Notes: generated from the letters alone by a model not told the origin. Positions 8,819 through 19,088 are shown, counted from the first letter of the stretch. The stretch is DNA of 64,000 nt from Photobacterium toruni (GCF_024529955.1 NZ_AP024854.1:1116001-1180000), one strand, 5' to 3'. A program made the numbers and translations.

Positions 8819-10500
8819 TATTTTTCCTCACAAAGTGGCTGGTTAGTATTGGCTGATGTGGATGTTGGTGGAATATCACTTACACCAAATAGACCTTCAT
8901 AAATCCAATAAGAGAATTCAGCTTCACGTAGAGCATCTCCCCAAAAGACAGGTTTAATGCCTTTCCAACGTTCTTCAAGAAAATCACTGAGAATATGACT
9001 AGCATGGTTACCATCAGTATTACCATATTCAGCAAATAAACCTGCAGCACGATAAGAACATAATTCACCTTGGCAAGGTCCCATGCCAACACGGGTACGG
9101 CGACGTAAATCAACTAGGTTATGAACATCCAGTTGTTTGATTGCATATTCAACTTCGCCACAGGTCACCATTTCACATTCACAAATAATGGCTTGGCTTT
9201 TCTTATCATCCGTTAAAAATTGTTCAGCACGCTCACCATGGCGATAGTAAGCAGATTGATAAACAGGCTTAGCTAAGCTGGCGGTATGTTTAATGGTTTT
9301 AGGCTGCTCTGAACCTGGTAATGGTTGTTGATGAGTGGTACACGGCGTGGAATTACCGAGTTTTTTCGCCACAAGATCAGTGGTCCATTCTGCCATCATG
9401 CGGTAAGTCATTAACTTACCGCCAGTGATAGTAATAAAACCGTCCATGCTATCGCGTTCAGCATGATCTAATAACACGATTCCACGGCTAATATTACGAC
9501 CACTAGTATCACCATCGACCGCAACTAATGGTCGCACGCCAGCATAAGCACGTAATACACGAGTATTGGCCATGATCGGTGCTAGCTTAGCTCCTTCTTT
9601 TAGTAAGATATCAATTTCTTTACTTGTAACATGTAGATTATCAATATCTTTATAATCAATACGTTCAGATGTTGTTCCAATTAATGAGATGGTATCACCA
9701 GGCACTAAGATATCGGCATCAGATGGTTTTCGGCAGCGGTTGATGACTAAGTTATTAATGCGATAATCTAAGATCAACAATGATCCTTTGGCAGGGAACA
9801 TAGTGATATTAAGATCACCGTATTGACATATTTGTTGTCCCCAGATCCCTGCGGCATTAATTACTTGTTGGGCTCTAATTTCAAAATGAGTATTCGTTTT
9901 TAAATTTAAACAGTTAACCCCTTTTACGGCACCATTTTCTTGAATAAGCGCGGTGACAAAAGTGTGGTTAAAAAGTTGTGCACCATGTTCTATAGCATCA
10001 AGTGCGTTAGAAGAAGCTAAGCGAAAGGGATCAATGGTACCGTCGGGGACTTTTACGGCACCTATAAGTTGTGGGTTACAATTAGGTTCTAGTCTTAATG
10101 CTTGTTGTGGTGTTAATTGTTCAACATCAATATCGGCACTTTGGCAGGCGTTAATAAATTGTTGTTGAAATTGTAGATCATCATCAGGTAGAGATATAAA
10201 TAACCCTTGTGTATCTTCCACACAATGGCGTGCAATATTTTTAAGGATACGATTTTCAATAATACATTCTTTGGCTGATTCTGGATCCGTTACTGCATAA
10301 CGTGCACCTGAATGAAGTAAGCCATGGTTACGACCGGTTGTACCAGAGGCTAAATCGTCTTTTTCTATTAAGATACATTTAATACCGCGCAGGGCGCAGT
10401 CACGCATAATTCCTGTTCCCGTTGCGCCACCGCCGATGATCACAACCTCTGTTTCTAGCCAAGTCGTCATGTTCGTTTCGCTTATCGTTATTGAATACAT
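8818..10500 (-). CDS. glpA: Anaerobic glycerol-3-phosphate dehydrogenase subunit A
   Basis: The 560-residue catalytic subunit has an FAD-binding motif ([21 protein letters not shown], about 19-39). The family block [18 protein letters not shown] follows, then [17 protein letters not shown] and [14 protein letters not shown]. The C-terminal BFD-like [2Fe-2S] domain carries [10 protein letters not shown] and [12 protein letters not shown]. It is the first gene of glpABC. The start may be ATG 10500 or ATG 10470 (E. coli GlpA begins near the latter); neither has a clear Shine-Dalgarno sequence. No glpT, glpQ, glpK or glpR is in the neighbourhood. Confidence 0.95.
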   Translation of the reverse strand: MYSITISETNMTTWLETEVVIIGGGATGTGIMRDCALRGIKCILIEKDDLASGTTGRNHGLLHSGARYAVTDPESAKECIIENRILKNIARHCVEDTQGLFISLPDDDLQFQQQFINACQSADIDVEQLTPQQALRLEPNCNPQLIGAVKVPDGTIDPFRLASSNALDAIEHGAQLFNHTFVTALIQENGAVKGVNCLNLKTNTHFEIRAQQVINAAGIWGQQICQYGDLNITMFPAKGSLLILDYRINNLVINRCRKPSDADILVPGDTISLIGTTSERIDYKDIDNLHVTSKEIDILLKEGAKLAPIMANTRVLRAYAGVRPLVAVDGDTSGRNISRGIVLLDHAERDSMDGFITITGGKLMTYRMMAEWTTDLVAKKLGNSTPCTTHQQPLPGSEQPKTIKHTASLAKPVYQSAYYRHGERAEQFLTDDKKSQAIICECEMVTCGEVEYAIKQLDVHNLVDLRRRTRVGMGPCQGELCSYRAAGLFAEYGNTDGNHASHILSDFLEERWKGIKPVFWGDALREAEFSYWIYEGLFGVSDIPPTSTSANTNQPLCEEK

Positions 10501-10563
10501 TATTAGCGTTAATAACGCCCTCTATTTAATAGGGTTAATATGCCACTAATTTACATAATGTTT

Positions 10564-10579
10564 GGTGAGCAATCGCACA
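10564..10579. promoter_or_regulatory. Candidate CRP site in the glpA promoter region
   Basis: GGTGA-N6-GCACA matches the CRP consensus TGTGA-N6-TCACA at 4/5 in each half and is about 64 bp upstream of the glpA start. CGAACAT half-sites resembling GlpR operators lie at 10592-10598 and, on the minus strand, inside the glpA start region; neither forms a full operator with the E. coli spacing. Confidence 0.4.
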
Positions 10580-10684
10580 TAAATGAGCGAACGAACATTT
10601 CACGCGTTCCTTTTTGTTCATTGTTGTGTCGTTTGGATAATATCAGGCAGATAGATACGAATAAATATCAGCTGAAGGCTCTTA

Positions 10685-10713
10685 TTCGCATCTTGCTGTG
10701 ACTTGAGTATAAT
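10685..10713 (+). promoter_or_regulatory. Sigma-70-type promoter for the membrane protein gene
   Basis: TTCGCA, 17-bp spacer, TATAAT (perfect -10 box) lies 24 bp before the ATG at 10737. The -35 box matches 3 of 6 bases. Confidence 0.5.
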
Positions 10714-10736
10714 TGTGCTCCTTTTCTTCTTAATTG

Positions 10737-11414
10737 ATGCTTATTATGATCGGCTATCTCGCATTTTTAATTCCAGCACTGCTTGGTGCGCAATGTATTC
10801 TTACGTTAGTACTCACCAAAGGGGAGATCTGCCCTGGTCAACGAGGTCGAGTACATAAAATGTTACCAGTATTGCTTATTGGATGGCTACTTGCCGCAAT
10901 TAGTCAAGCTTGGGCAGTACTCCCTTTATTGAGTTTGTTATTTTTCACCGTTAAAGTAAAAACCAGTAAAACGCGAGATTCAGGGCCATTAAAGGTGCTT
11001 TATGGTTCGAATTTATTGGGATTTATTAGTTGGATTTTTTTATTTCCGATGATGGATATGCCTGAAGTATTGCTAAGTTTAGTGGCGATGGCTTTGTATG
11101 GTAGTTTACTTGCTCATGTTTTATTGACGTTTTCGCGTACACGATTACAGGCTTTCCACCGTATTTTGCCGTTTGTTGGCTTTATTAGTGCCATCGTGTC
11201 GGTATTACTCTTAGTTTGGAAAGTGATTTTTATGGGAGAGGCTGCAACCGCACCTTATACTGTCGAAATCATTATTTCATTATTATGTTTAGTGGCTGCA
11301 ATGCTGGTATGGTCAGGGCATATTTTATTGCACAAAACGATCAATAAATGGCAGTTATTAGTGACAGCAGTGTTACTTACATTCTCTGCAGTAATGCAAT
11401 TAACATTATTCTAA
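10737..11414 (+). CDS. Integral membrane protein of unknown function
   Basis: I do not recognise the family. The product has about 225 residues and six to eight hydrophobic segments separated by short basic loops (KVKTSKTR, FSRTRLQAFHR, HKTINKW), so it is an inner-membrane protein. A short cysteine-containing segment, KGEICPGQRG, lies in the first loop. ATG 10737 is chosen; TTG 10734 and ATG 10746 are possible. It is a single gene with a promoter before it and a clean terminator after it. Confidence 0.75.
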   Translation: MLIMIGYLAFLIPALLGAQCILTLVLTKGEICPGQRGRVHKMLPVLLIGWLLAAISQAWAVLPLLSLLFFTVKVKTSKTRDSGPLKVLYGSNLLGFISWIFLFPMMDMPEVLLSLVAMALYGSLLAHVLLTFSRTRLQAFHRILPFVGFISAIVSVLLLVWKVIFMGEAATAPYTVEIIISLLCLVAAMLVWSGHILLHKTINKWQLLVTAVLLTFSAVMQLTLF

Positions 11415-11436
11415 TACTTAAATCAGAAGTGTTATG

Positions 11437-11471
11437 AGCCTTTATCTTATGTGAGATAAGGGCTTTTTTTT
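11437..11471 (+). terminator. Intrinsic terminator
   Basis: An 11-bp stem (AGCCTTTATCT with AGATAAGGGCT, one G-T pair) is followed by eight T. It ends the transcript of the membrane protein gene. Confidence 0.9.
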
Positions 11472-11569
11472 ATCTGTTATTGATGAAAAGGAGAAAGGAT
11501 GATAAGTCGTCTATGCTTAATAAACAGAGGTAACATTGACTGTGATTATTAAGCTGTAAGGGGGGAAGA

Positions 11570-11758
11570 ATGGAAATCAATAATTTACTTGGTATGGATA
11601 CCCATATTGTCATTGGTATTGTTAATGAGCGTCTACGACTTGAGTGCAATTCAATGGCAGAATTAGCATCTCGTTATGAATTAAGTGAGACTGAGCTGTC
11701 TGATAAAATGGCGCAACAAGGCTATCACTATGACCCATTGAATAATCAGTTTAAATAA
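11570..11758 (+). CDS. DUF4250 family small protein
   Basis: The 62-residue soluble protein fits DUF4250: it begins with a short N-terminal helix before MD (NLLGMD), then IVIGIVNERLRLE, an E-L-A-S-R-Y segment resembling a small helix-turn-helix, and the C-terminal G-Y-H-Y-D-P-x-x-N-Q-F end. The function of the family is unknown. A very strong ribosome binding site (AAGGGGGGAAG) precedes the ATG, suggesting high expression. It converges with metR. Confidence 0.8.
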   Translation: MEINNLLGMDTHIVIGIVNERLRLECNSMAELASRYELSETELSDKMAQQGYHYDPLNNQFK

Positions 11759-11783
11759 ACAGGGCTGGCATTTATACAAGGTA

Positions 11784-12695
11784 TTAAACCGTTTTAATAC
11801 CTTGTAGGTGCTGTTGACACTGTTGTTTAGCTGTTGCAAAAAAAGCATTCAGATAATGATGTTTTTGTTCAGAGGCTCGTACTGCGGCAAATAAACGTCG
11901 CCATAATCCTTTACCTAATGGCTTACTGATTATCAATCCCTGTTGCACAAAATTATCAACGGCCCAATTAGGTAATGCTGCAACCCCCATTCCTGCTGAT
12001 ACCATCTGAATTAACATTAAACTATTATCTGCTTGTTTCCACGCTAATGGCTCAATACCTGCTGGGTGAAGGAAATGCTTAACTATATCGAGACGATTAC
12101 GCTGAATGGGATAACTGAGTACGGTTTGATGAGCGAGATCAGCTGGAACAATATTCGATTTAGTGGCTAATAATGACTGTGGGGCAACAATTAAACACAT
12201 CTCAAAATCAAACAGCGGCTCATAATGAATCTCATGGCGTAGCTGAATATCTGATGTGATCACTAAATCTAATTCGCCTTTTGCCAGAGCAGGAATGGGC
12301 TCAAAACTAAATCCTGATGAAAAATCAATATCCACATCTGGCCATAATCCTTGGTACTGTTTTAATGCGGGCATTAGCCACTGAAAACAAGAATGGCACT
12401 CAATCGCCATCTGTAATCGACCTGCTGTTTGGTGTCTATTGCTGGCTAATTCTTGTTCTGCTGCTTGTATTGTAGGTAAAACTTTATCCGCTAAAGCTAA
12501 TAGTATTTTTCCTTCCGCCGTAAAGCGGACAGGGCGTGTTTTGCGTAAAAAGAGAGGGCTGCCTAAACGTTGTTCAAGATCTCTTAATTGATGCGACAGT
12601 GCTGATTGCGTTAAGCATAAATTATTGGCTGTTGCTGTGAGTGATCCTGTTGTTCTTAGTACCATTAATGTTTTTAGATGTTTAAGTTCAATCAT
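11784..12695 (-). CDS. metR: MetR, LysR-family activator of methionine synthesis
   Basis: The 303-residue protein follows E. coli MetR from the first residues: IELKHLKTLMVLRTTGSLTA, then LTQSALSHQLRDLEQRLGSPLFLRK, then AIECHSCFQWLMPAL and the DLVITSDI segment of the effector domain. MetR binds homocysteine and activates metE and other methionine genes. It is divergent from metE over 278 bp that contain a MetJ operator and a candidate MetR site, the classic arrangement in Enterobacteria and Vibrionaceae. Confidence 0.95.
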   Translation of the reverse strand: MIELKHLKTLMVLRTTGSLTATANNLCLTQSALSHQLRDLEQRLGSPLFLRKTRPVRFTAEGKILLALADKVLPTIQAAEQELASNRHQTAGRLQMAIECHSCFQWLMPALKQYQGLWPDVDIDFSSGFSFEPIPALAKGELDLVITSDIQLRHEIHYEPLFDFEMCLIVAPQSLLATKSNIVPADLAHQTVLSYPIQRNRLDIVKHFLHPAGIEPLAWKQADNSLMLIQMVSAGMGVAALPNWAVDNFVQQGLIISKPLGKGLWRRLFAAVRASEQKHHYLNAFFATAKQQCQQHLQGIKTV

Positions 12696-12763
12696 ATTCC
12701 GTCCTTGAATCTTTGCGATATAAGTTGATTGTTTTTTAATCTACATTGTTAATGGGTGACTGT

Positions 12764-12787
12764 AAACATCTAGACGGCTAAACGTCT
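12764..12787. promoter_or_regulatory. MetJ operator: three tandem met boxes
   Basis: Three contiguous 8-mers, AAACATCT, AGACGGCT and AAACGTCT, match the met box AGACGTCT at 6/8, 7/8 and 7/8. Tandem boxes in register are what the MetJ-SAM repressor needs. The array lies between metR and metE, 69 bp from the metR start and 187 bp from the metE start. Confidence 0.8.
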
Positions 12788-12827
12788 ATTATAGTGATAA
12801 GTATTATAAATTACCATTCCTCTAACG

Positions 12828-12853
12828 TGAAAAAAACTCATGATCATTATGAG
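12828..12853. promoter_or_regulatory. Candidate MetR binding region
   Basis: TGAA-N5-CTCA at 12828-12840 differs in one base from the MetR consensus TGAA-N5-TTCA. Directly after it CTCAT and ATGAG form an inverted repeat (12837-12853). The position, 121-146 bp before metE, fits an activator site. Confidence 0.45.
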
Positions 12854-12973
12854 ATAAATTACCTTGTTGTCAGTGTTGTTGTCCGTCACTGTGTTAATCA
12901 ACCGACGTCATCTTAGCCATTATTTTTAGATGGATTTATGGTTGATAAGATATTGAATTAGAGGGATATAATA

Positions 12974-15295
12974 ATGGTAATAGCATCAAATAAAATGACT
13001 ACAGAAGCAAAAACAATGACTCATATACTTGGATATCCACGGGTTGGAAATCAGCGTGAATTAAAGTTTGCTCAAGAGCGTTATTGGCGTGGTGAGAGTG
13101 ATCAAGCACAACTGAAACAGGTTGGAAGAGACTTACGTCATCGTCATTGGAATGATCAAATTAAAGCAGGACTTGATTATGTCGCTGTTGGGGATTTTGC
13201 TTGGTATGATCATGTGTTAGGAACCAGCATGCTGCTTGGCCATATTCCAACACGTCATCAAAAGGGGTTTCCTGACTTAGATACGTTGTTCAGTGTTGCG
13301 CGGGGTAAAGCACCAACAGGATGTACTTGTGCCGCAGCTGATATGACGAAATGGTTTAACACAAATTATCATTATATCGTGCCTGAATTTACCGCAGACG
13401 ATAGTTTTAATGTCAGCTGGCAGCAGTTATTTGAAGAAGTCGCTGAGGCAAAAAAAGCAGGTCATAATGTCAAACCCATATTATTAGGGCCGGTCTCTTA
13501 TTTATGGCTAGGAAAAGAAAAACAGCAGGGGTTTGATCGCTTAACATTATTGCCACGATTGTTGACAGCTTATCAGCAAATATTAACTAAATTAGCGGTA
13601 TTAGGTGTCGAGTGGGTCCAGATTGATGAACCGGCACTCGCCCTTGAATTACCACAAGAGTGGGCCGCGAGTTTTAAATTGGCTTATCAAGTGTTACACG
13701 GTGGACCTAAATTATTACTGACTACGTATTTTGATGATATTAGTCACCAATTAGCCATAATTTCACAGCTTAATGTCGATGGTTTGCATATTGATTTATC
13801 GGCAGCCCCTGCACAATTAACAACTGTTGCTGAGGCTATCCCTGATCATTGGGTATTATCTGCTGGAGTGATCAATGGGCGTAACGTATGGCGCGCAGAT
13901 CTGGCTGAATGGCTAACGTGTTTACAACCAATTAAACAACAATTAGGGGCTAATCTGTGGCTAGCGAGTTCATGTTCGTTATTGCATAGTCCTATAGATG
14001 TAGAGAGTGAAATAGAGCTTGATGCTGATGTTCGTCAATGGTTAGCATTTGCTAAACAAAAGTGTGGCGAAATAACACTGTTAGCACAGGCGCTTGATGG
14101 TGATTTGGCAGCGATTGCAGAATGTGTAACTTACAGTGCTAGCATAAAAGATCGTTTGAACAGTAAGCGAGTGAATAATCTACAAGTACAGCAACGGGCA
14201 GCAGCAATTAATCCCCAATTAGCTGAACGTGATCGCCCTTATTCTGAGCGGGCAATTCAGCAGCAACACGCATTGCAGTTGCCATTATTACCGACCACAA
14301 CTATTGGTTCATTTCCACAAACAACAACGATTCGTAGTCAACGGCGTGATTTTAAAGCAGGGCGGATCAGTGAATCTGATTATAACCAAGCATTAGAAGT
14401 ACATATTCAAGATGCCATCACTCGTCAACATCGTTTGGGGCTTGATGTTCTTGTTCATGGTGAAGCGGAACGCAATGATATGGTGGAGTATTTTGCAGAG
14501 CAGCTAGAAGGCTTTGTTGTTACGCAATATGGATGGGTGCAAAGTTATGGCTCCCGTTGTGTAAAACCTGTGATTATTGTATCAGATATTTATCGCGCTC
14601 AACCAATAACGGTAGAATGGAGTCGATATGCGCAATCCTTAACATCTCAACTGGTTAAGGGGATGCTAACCGGTCCTGTGACGATATTAGGTTGGACGTT
14701 TGCGCGTGAAGATTTATCACGTGAAGCGATAGCAAATCAAATTGCTTTATCCTTACGGGATGAAGTGGCTGATTTACAGGCTGCTGGCATTAAAATCATT
14801 CAAATTGATGAGCCGGCAATAAGAGAAGGGTTACCGCTAAAACAAAGCCAATGGCAAGAGTATCTTGATTGGGCAGTAAAAGCGTTTAAGATCTCAGCTG
14901 CAGGCGCTGGCTCACAAACACAAATTCATACTCATATGTGTTATAGCGAATTTAACCAGATCATTGCATCTGTTGCTGCGTTAGATGCTGATGTAATTAC
15001 AATTGAAACATCACGTTCAGATATGGACTTACTTAAGGCGTTTGAAGCGTTTGCTTACCCCAATCAAATTGGTCCTGGTGTGTATGATATTCATTCACCT
15101 AATATTCCAGAAGTTGATACGATAACAGCGTTAATTGATAAAGCTGCGGCATTAATTCCGATTGAACGCTTATGGATCAATCCTGATTGTGGCTTAAAAA
15201 CGCGGAATTGGACGGAAACTGAAGCTGCTCTAACGAATATGGTGACTGCTGCACATATTCTGCGTAAAAAGTATTACAAGGTCAGTGCTGCATAA
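12974..15295 (+). CDS. metE: Cobalamin-independent methionine synthase
   Basis: The 773-residue enzyme transfers the methyl group of 5-methyltetrahydropteroyl-triglutamate to homocysteine, the last step of methionine synthesis. The N-terminal domain has [17 protein letters not shown] and [15 protein letters not shown]. The C-terminal domain has [11 protein letters not shown], the [12 protein letters not shown] block, and the zinc ligands in [14 protein letters not shown] and NPDCGLKTR. It is about 20 residues longer than E. coli MetE; ATG 12974 is chosen because GAGG lies 9 nt upstream, but internal ATGs at 12995 and 13016 would give the usual N-terminus. It is divergent from metR and probably repressed by MetJ. 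Confidence 0.96.
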   Translation: MVIASNKMTTEAKTMTHILGYPRVGNQRELKFAQERYWRGESDQAQLKQVGRDLRHRHWNDQIKAGLDYVAVGDFAWYDHVLGTSMLLGHIPTRHQKGFPDLDTLFSVARGKAPTGCTCAAADMTKWFNTNYHYIVPEFTADDSFNVSWQQLFEEVAEAKKAGHNVKPILLGPVSYLWLGKEKQQGFDRLTLLPRLLTAYQQILTKLAVLGVEWVQIDEPALALELPQEWAASFKLAYQVLHGGPKLLLTTYFDDISHQLAIISQLNVDGLHIDLSAAPAQLTTVAEAIPDHWVLSAGVINGRNVWRADLAEWLTCLQPIKQQLGANLWLASSCSLLHSPIDVESEIELDADVRQWLAFAKQKCGEITLLAQALDGDLAAIAECVTYSASIKDRLNSKRVNNLQVQQRAAAINPQLAERDRPYSERAIQQQHALQLPLLPTTTIGSFPQTTTIRSQRRDFKAGRISESDYNQALEVHIQDAITRQHRLGLDVLVHGEAERNDMVEYFAEQLEGFVVTQYGWVQSYGSRCVKPVIIVSDIYRAQPITVEWSRYAQSLTSQLVKGMLTGPVTILGWTFAREDLSREAIANQIALSLRDEVADLQAAGIKIIQIDEPAIREGLPLKQSQWQEYLDWAVKAFKISAAGAGSQTQIHTHMCYSEFNQIIASVAALDADVITIETSRSDMDLLKAFEAFAYPNQIGPGVYDIHSPNIPEVDTITALIDKAAALIPIERLWINPDCGLKTRNWTETEAALTNMVTAAHILRKKYYKVSAA

Positions 15296-15311
15296 TCTGT
15301 GAATAATAAAA

Positions 15312-15357
15312 AGCTGCTTACACACATTTATTTGTTATCAAAAGTGTGTAAACAGCT
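15312..15357. terminator. Bidirectional terminator between metE and the META-domain gene
   Basis: A 14-bp stem with one mismatch (AGCTG/CAGCT and TTACACAC/GTGTGTAA) is followed by T5 on the minus strand and a weaker T-run on the plus strand. It separates two convergent genes. Confidence 0.8.
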
Positions 15358-15378
15358 CTTATTTTTGGTTGTAGGCGA

Positions 15379-15822
15379 TTATTTTGCTGGTGTTGCTGCC
15401 ATATCACGAGCAAATGTTAACGTATGCTTAGCATTTGTCATTGTCATTGTATCGCCTGAAACGCTAACTTTATTCCAATCAGACATCGATTGTGTAAATG
15501 TTTGCTCAACTTTCATTTCACTATCTGGGCATAACATCATTGTCATTCCCATTTTTTCAATACGGAATTGTCCTTCCTTTACTTCAGCCTGACCAAAGTA
15601 ACGATTACAGCCTGCATGTCCATTCGCTGCAAGATCAGTGGCTAACTCTAATGTTGGTACTGGTTGAGAAAGCACTTGATTATCAATTTTCACTAACGAC
15701 CAGCTACCGTTAGCAAGTTCAGAAGCAGTTATTGATTGTGGTGTTTTCGAAGTAAGACCTGTTGTTGAACATGCAGCTAACATCATCGGGAGTACCATTG
15801 CTGCTAATAGACGCTTTTTCAT
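15379..15822 (-). CDS. META-domain lipoprotein, HslJ-like
   Basis: The 147-residue protein has a lipoprotein signal peptide with lipobox LAAC (Cys18). A META domain follows from about residue 38: GSWSLVKIDNQ, GCNRYFG, and a C-terminal KHTLTFAR strand. This is the fold of E. coli HslJ, an outer-membrane-associated heat-inducible protein linked to novobiocin resistance. The exact role here is not known. It is a single gene. Confidence 0.85.
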   Translation of the reverse strand: MKKRLLAAMVLPMMLAACSTTGLTSKTPQSITASELANGSWSLVKIDNQVLSQPVPTLELATDLAANGHAGCNRYFGQAEVKEGQFRIEKMGMTMMLCPDSEMKVEQTFTQSMSDWNKVSVSGDTMTMTNAKHTLTFARDMAATPAK

Positions 15823-16129
15823 TATAGTTATTCCTGAACAGTAATATTAATAAATGAGCAAAAGTGCAAACACAAAATGTTGAAGTTTGCTTGACAACAT
15901 AAATGTCATTTCTTTTTAATGCATGCGCGTTAACGTTCATGCTGATTATGGGAATATTGAATAAAAACTGAGGTTAATTCAATACTTGCTCTTTACGATT
16001 ATACCTATTTATTGCGTAATCTCGCGGATTTATTTGTTACTAAAGGTATATTTGTGACATGTTTAATGATAATAACAAAACTGTTGTTAAGTTAATGAGA
16101 GGATCATTGCACTTAATTGTCAGCGTAAG

Positions 16130-16157
16130 AAAAGGGCAAGTAAGTACTTGCCCTTTT
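16130..16157. terminator. Bidirectional terminator of the MscS gene
   Basis: AAAAGGGCAAGT and its perfect complement surround a 4-nt loop. The A/T ends of the stem give a T-run on either strand. It lies just after the stop of the minus-strand channel gene. Confidence 0.85.
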
Positions 16158-16177
16158 AATATTTTGACTATGAGTGA

Positions 16178-17833
16178 TTATACCGTTTTTGATTCGATGG
16201 CTTTTTCAATCATGTGTAAATGCACATCTTGCTGTGGGAATGGAATTGAAATACCTTCGCGATCAAAGCGCATTTTCACTTCTCTCGTGATGTCCCAATA
16301 AACATCCCAATAATCGTCAGTCTTAACCCAAGGGCGAACAATAAAATCAACTGAAGATGTATTTAATGTGTGTAGCTTGATAGTTGGCTCTGGGCTACGT
16401 AAAACAGAAGGGTGAGATTCAACAATTTCTTGTAAAACACGTTCTGTTTTTTCGATATCATCGCTATAACCGATACCAAAAATCATATCGATACGGCGCA
16501 CTTTTTCATGTGTTACGTTCTTAATAATATCACCCCAAATTTTACTATTGGGTACGATAATAATTTCATTACTGAATGTTTTGATCGTTGTATTTACTAG
16601 GCTCATGTGGCTTACTTTGCCAGTAATACTTCCCGCTTCAACTAGATCACCGACATCAAACGGACGGTAGATCAGCAGCATCATGCCTGAAGCAAAATTA
16701 GACAATGTATCTTGTAATGCAAAACCAACAATAATACCCGCAACACCAAAACCGGTTAAAATTGGGGCAAGGTTTAAACCTACTTGTGATAGTGCAATTA
16801 AGATACCAATCGCAAATACAATTTTACCTGACATTGAAATAAAGAATTCTTGCATAAGCATCGACATTTTTAAGTTCTTTGTCGATACGGCGCGTGTCAC
16901 CATTTTACGAACAATATTCTTTAATGTTTTGAATGCAAAAATAATAAATATAAAGATAATCACTTTAAAGATCATCTGTGGTAAATTTTCAAAAAGCCAT
17001 GAACTAAAGTCAGTTGTCCATGATGTTACAATTGACCACATAACTTTACTATTTAGTAAATCATCAGTTACATTACCCGTTTTTTCAAAGAGTAAACGCT
17101 TATATTCAGCAGTGTCTAATCCCATGCTATCAGCAAGCTTAACTAAATCTGTTAAGTTTTTTGTATCACTATCGACTTGGCGTTGAGATAAAATTTGGGT
17201 GATTTGTAATGCTTTTAACTCATCGCCCGTTGCTGACTTTATTTGTTTATTGTTTAACTCTAGTGCTTGGCTACCAAAAGTCAGAGATGCTGACATAAAG
17301 TCAAGACGGTGCTCAACATTCTTTTTAAGTGCTTTAACTGAGTTAGGTTGTGGTTTACCTAAACGTTTCATCCATTGGTAATTTTCCCATTCATCATTAA
17401 GAACGAGAATGATAAAATCACGACTTTCAGTAAGGGCTTTTAAAGCAACTAATTTGTCGGTATCTTTTGCTTTATCAAGCTCTTTTTGATCACGTTCAAC
17501 TTTAGTTTGTAAAAATTTTTCAGCCTCAGCCGCAAACTTTATTTGTTGTTCTACTTGTTTAATTAGTAGTTTTTTGTCTGCTTGCTTATCGTCAATTAAA
17601 TCAGTTAATGTTTGTCTTAATTCTTTGTTCTTATTGAGCAATTGTAAGCGAACTACATCAAGTGATGAGCCAGTTGTTGATGTTGCTTCTTTTGCTAATG
17701 TGTTTAGTTCAAGGTTAAGTTTCTGAAGTTGTTGATATTCAAGATTAATTTCTTGATGAGGTGTCGATTGTGGTTTTGTGTCGGCAAAACTCAGCGTAGA
17801 AACGAAGATAAGCATTAATACCAGTAAGCGCAT
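16178..17833 (-). CDS. MscS-family mechanosensitive channel with long periplasmic domain
   Basis: The 551-residue protein has an N-terminal signal peptide (ending ..TLSFA, residue 17) and a helical, Lys/Glu/Gln-rich, probably coiled-coil periplasmic region (about 20-250). Several membrane segments follow (about 280-375), then the MscS pore helix and beta domain (LTGFGVAGIIVGFALQDTLSNFASGMMLLIYRPFDVGD, about 355-395). The cytoplasmic domain ends near residue 540. The pore and beta domain are clear. The size and periplasmic region place it among larger MscS homologues rather than classic 286-residue MscS. It should open under membrane tension and release solutes in hypo-osmotic shock. Confidence 0.9.
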   Translation of the reverse strand: MRLLVLMLIFVSTLSFADTKPQSTPHQEINLEYQQLQKLNLELNTLAKEATSTTGSSLDVVRLQLLNKNKELRQTLTDLIDDKQADKKLLIKQVEQQIKFAAEAEKFLQTKVERDQKELDKAKDTDKLVALKALTESRDFIILVLNDEWENYQWMKRLGKPQPNSVKALKKNVEHRLDFMSASLTFGSQALELNNKQIKSATGDELKALQITQILSQRQVDSDTKNLTDLVKLADSMGLDTAEYKRLLFEKTGNVTDDLLNSKVMWSIVTSWTTDFSSWLFENLPQMIFKVIIFIFIIFAFKTLKNIVRKMVTRAVSTKNLKMSMLMQEFFISMSGKIVFAIGILIALSQVGLNLAPILTGFGVAGIIVGFALQDTLSNFASGMMLLIYRPFDVGDLVEAGSITGKVSHMSLVNTTIKTFSNEIIIVPNSKIWGDIIKNVTHEKVRRIDMIFGIGYSDDIEKTERVLQEIVESHPSVLRSPEPTIKLHTLNTSSVDFIVRPWVKTDDYWDVYWDITREVKMRFDREGISIPFPQQDVHLHMIEKAIESKTV

Positions 17834-18069
17834 ATTGCGGTAAACTCCTGCTGGTGATATGGAAACATGATGTTACCAATTTCTATGCTATTGGTAACAA
17901 GCTATTTATTGTCATTAGACAAATGTTTGTAATTATAGCTAAATCGACGCTTACGGCTATATATATTCAATGTTATGTAGAAAAAATGACACTAGACAGA
18001 TATCTTATTTATTCATTGGTAGATTTAGGGGATTATTTATGGGAGGTCTGATTGGCACAAAAAATGACA

Positions 18070-18417
18070 TTATTTGAAATCCCATGTCCAATTGGGTATC
18101 CAAGGTTCTTGTATCAATACGATAACACTATTATTTTGTGAATAAGAGGGTATTAATTGTTGTAAGTGTGTGTAATGAGATCTATCGACAATAAGAATAT
18201 TACAATCACTATTAATAATTTCGTTGATGAATAATGTTGGATCTATCTCTTTTATTAATTGATACGTATTAATATTAAGATGATTGAAATGGCTTGAAAA
18301 TGAACTTGTTACAGCAGAATTATTAATCAATAGGCCCACTGATCTTATTGGAATATTGGTTGATGTTAATACATTTATCCATGATGTTACTTGTGTTATT
18401 GGTAATTTATAGCACAT
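18070..18417 (-). CDS. Hypothetical protein, 115 aa
   Basis: No family recognised. The product is a soluble protein with alternating hydrophobic strands and helices (VGLLINNS, CNILIVDRSHY, SVIVLIQEPW), which could be a small alpha/beta fold, but no receiver or other motif can be confirmed. AT-rich codon use is like that of its neighbours. It is flanked by gaps of about 235 bp and 135 bp. No Shine-Dalgarno sequence is obvious, so the gene itself is moderately certain. Confidence 0.5.
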   Translation of the reverse strand: MCYKLPITQVTSWINVLTSTNIPIRSVGLLINNSAVTSSFSSHFNHLNINTYQLIKEIDPTLFINEIINSDCNILIVDRSHYTHLQQLIPSYSQNNSVIVLIQEPWIPNWTWDFK

Positions 18418-18554
18418 TCTTACACCTTAATAATATACAGCACCCGTGAGCGATTGCTCTGTATAGATAAGATTAGCTTATAAAAATTAACGCACTGTCA
18501 TTATAAGGTTAATTTTACATTTAAGTGATAACAGTAAGCCTGTGCTACGTATTA

Positions 18555-18899
18555 TTATGCTTGAGGTGTACGTTCATTTAGATTATCACGTACAATTTGA
18601 CTATTTTCTTGTGCGTAAAAACGGACTTGAAATTGTGTATCTGCAGTTAAAAATTCTACTTTATGCCAATATTGCGGTGGACTAATTGCTGTATCACCGG
18701 CATGGATAATGATTTCTTGCTCAATATCACCACGCTGATCTTTAAAACCGTAAAATTTCAATTGACCTTGTAATACACAAATTTTGCCATAAACATTAGC
18801 ACGAGTGTTATGAAGGTGAAGAAACATCTTTGGAATATTTTCAGGTGTAAAAATAGGAGTGGATTTATAATTTACATAATCATTTGGAATTGTTGACAT
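18555..18899 (-). CDS. DUF1971 cupin protein, YeaR/TehB-N-like
   Basis: The 114-residue protein follows E. coli YeaR: Y-x-x-x-K/R-S-T-P-I near the start, VLQGQLKFYGF, EIIIHAGDTAISPPQYWHKVEF, and a strand FQVRFYA. This single-domain cupin family includes the N-terminal domain of some TehB proteins and is often induced by nitrate or nitric oxide in Enterobacteria. The biochemical role is unknown. The gene stands alone, and its start is preceded by a good GGGG ribosome binding site. Confidence 0.8.
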   Translation of the reverse strand: MSTIPNDYVNYKSTPIFTPENIPKMFLHLHNTRANVYGKICVLQGQLKFYGFKDQRGDIEQEIIIHAGDTAISPPQYWHKVEFLTADTQFQVRFYAQENSQIVRDNLNERTPQA

Positions 18900-19023
18900 G
18901 GGAATCCCCTTTGTGAAATGGTCTTGTTAAAACATACAAATAAAATACATCTTTTTAATGGGTGTTGCAAATGGTTATTTTTTATTGAAATAAGATATTG
19001 TTATTTAATGATTTTGTTAAAAT

Positions 19024-19050
19024 AAAAAAGCCCCTTCATAGAGAAGAGGC
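19024..19050 (-). terminator. Intrinsic terminator of the pst operon
   Basis: An 8-bp stem (GCCTCTTC with GAAGGGGC on the minus strand, one T-G pair) with a 5-nt loop is followed by six T. It comes about 40 nt after pstB and shows that no further gene, such as phoU, is part of the operon. Confidence 0.85.
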
Positions 19051-19088
19051 AAGTTGTACCATCGCTATTATTATTTGTTGTATACCGC

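Noticed and set aside
15299..15592. 97-residue plus-strand frame after metE
   Set aside because: It reads through the terminator and is antisense to the META-domain lipoprotein gene.
16683..17186. 167-residue frame opposite the MscS gene
   Set aside because: It lies wholly antisense to a clear channel gene and has no family features.
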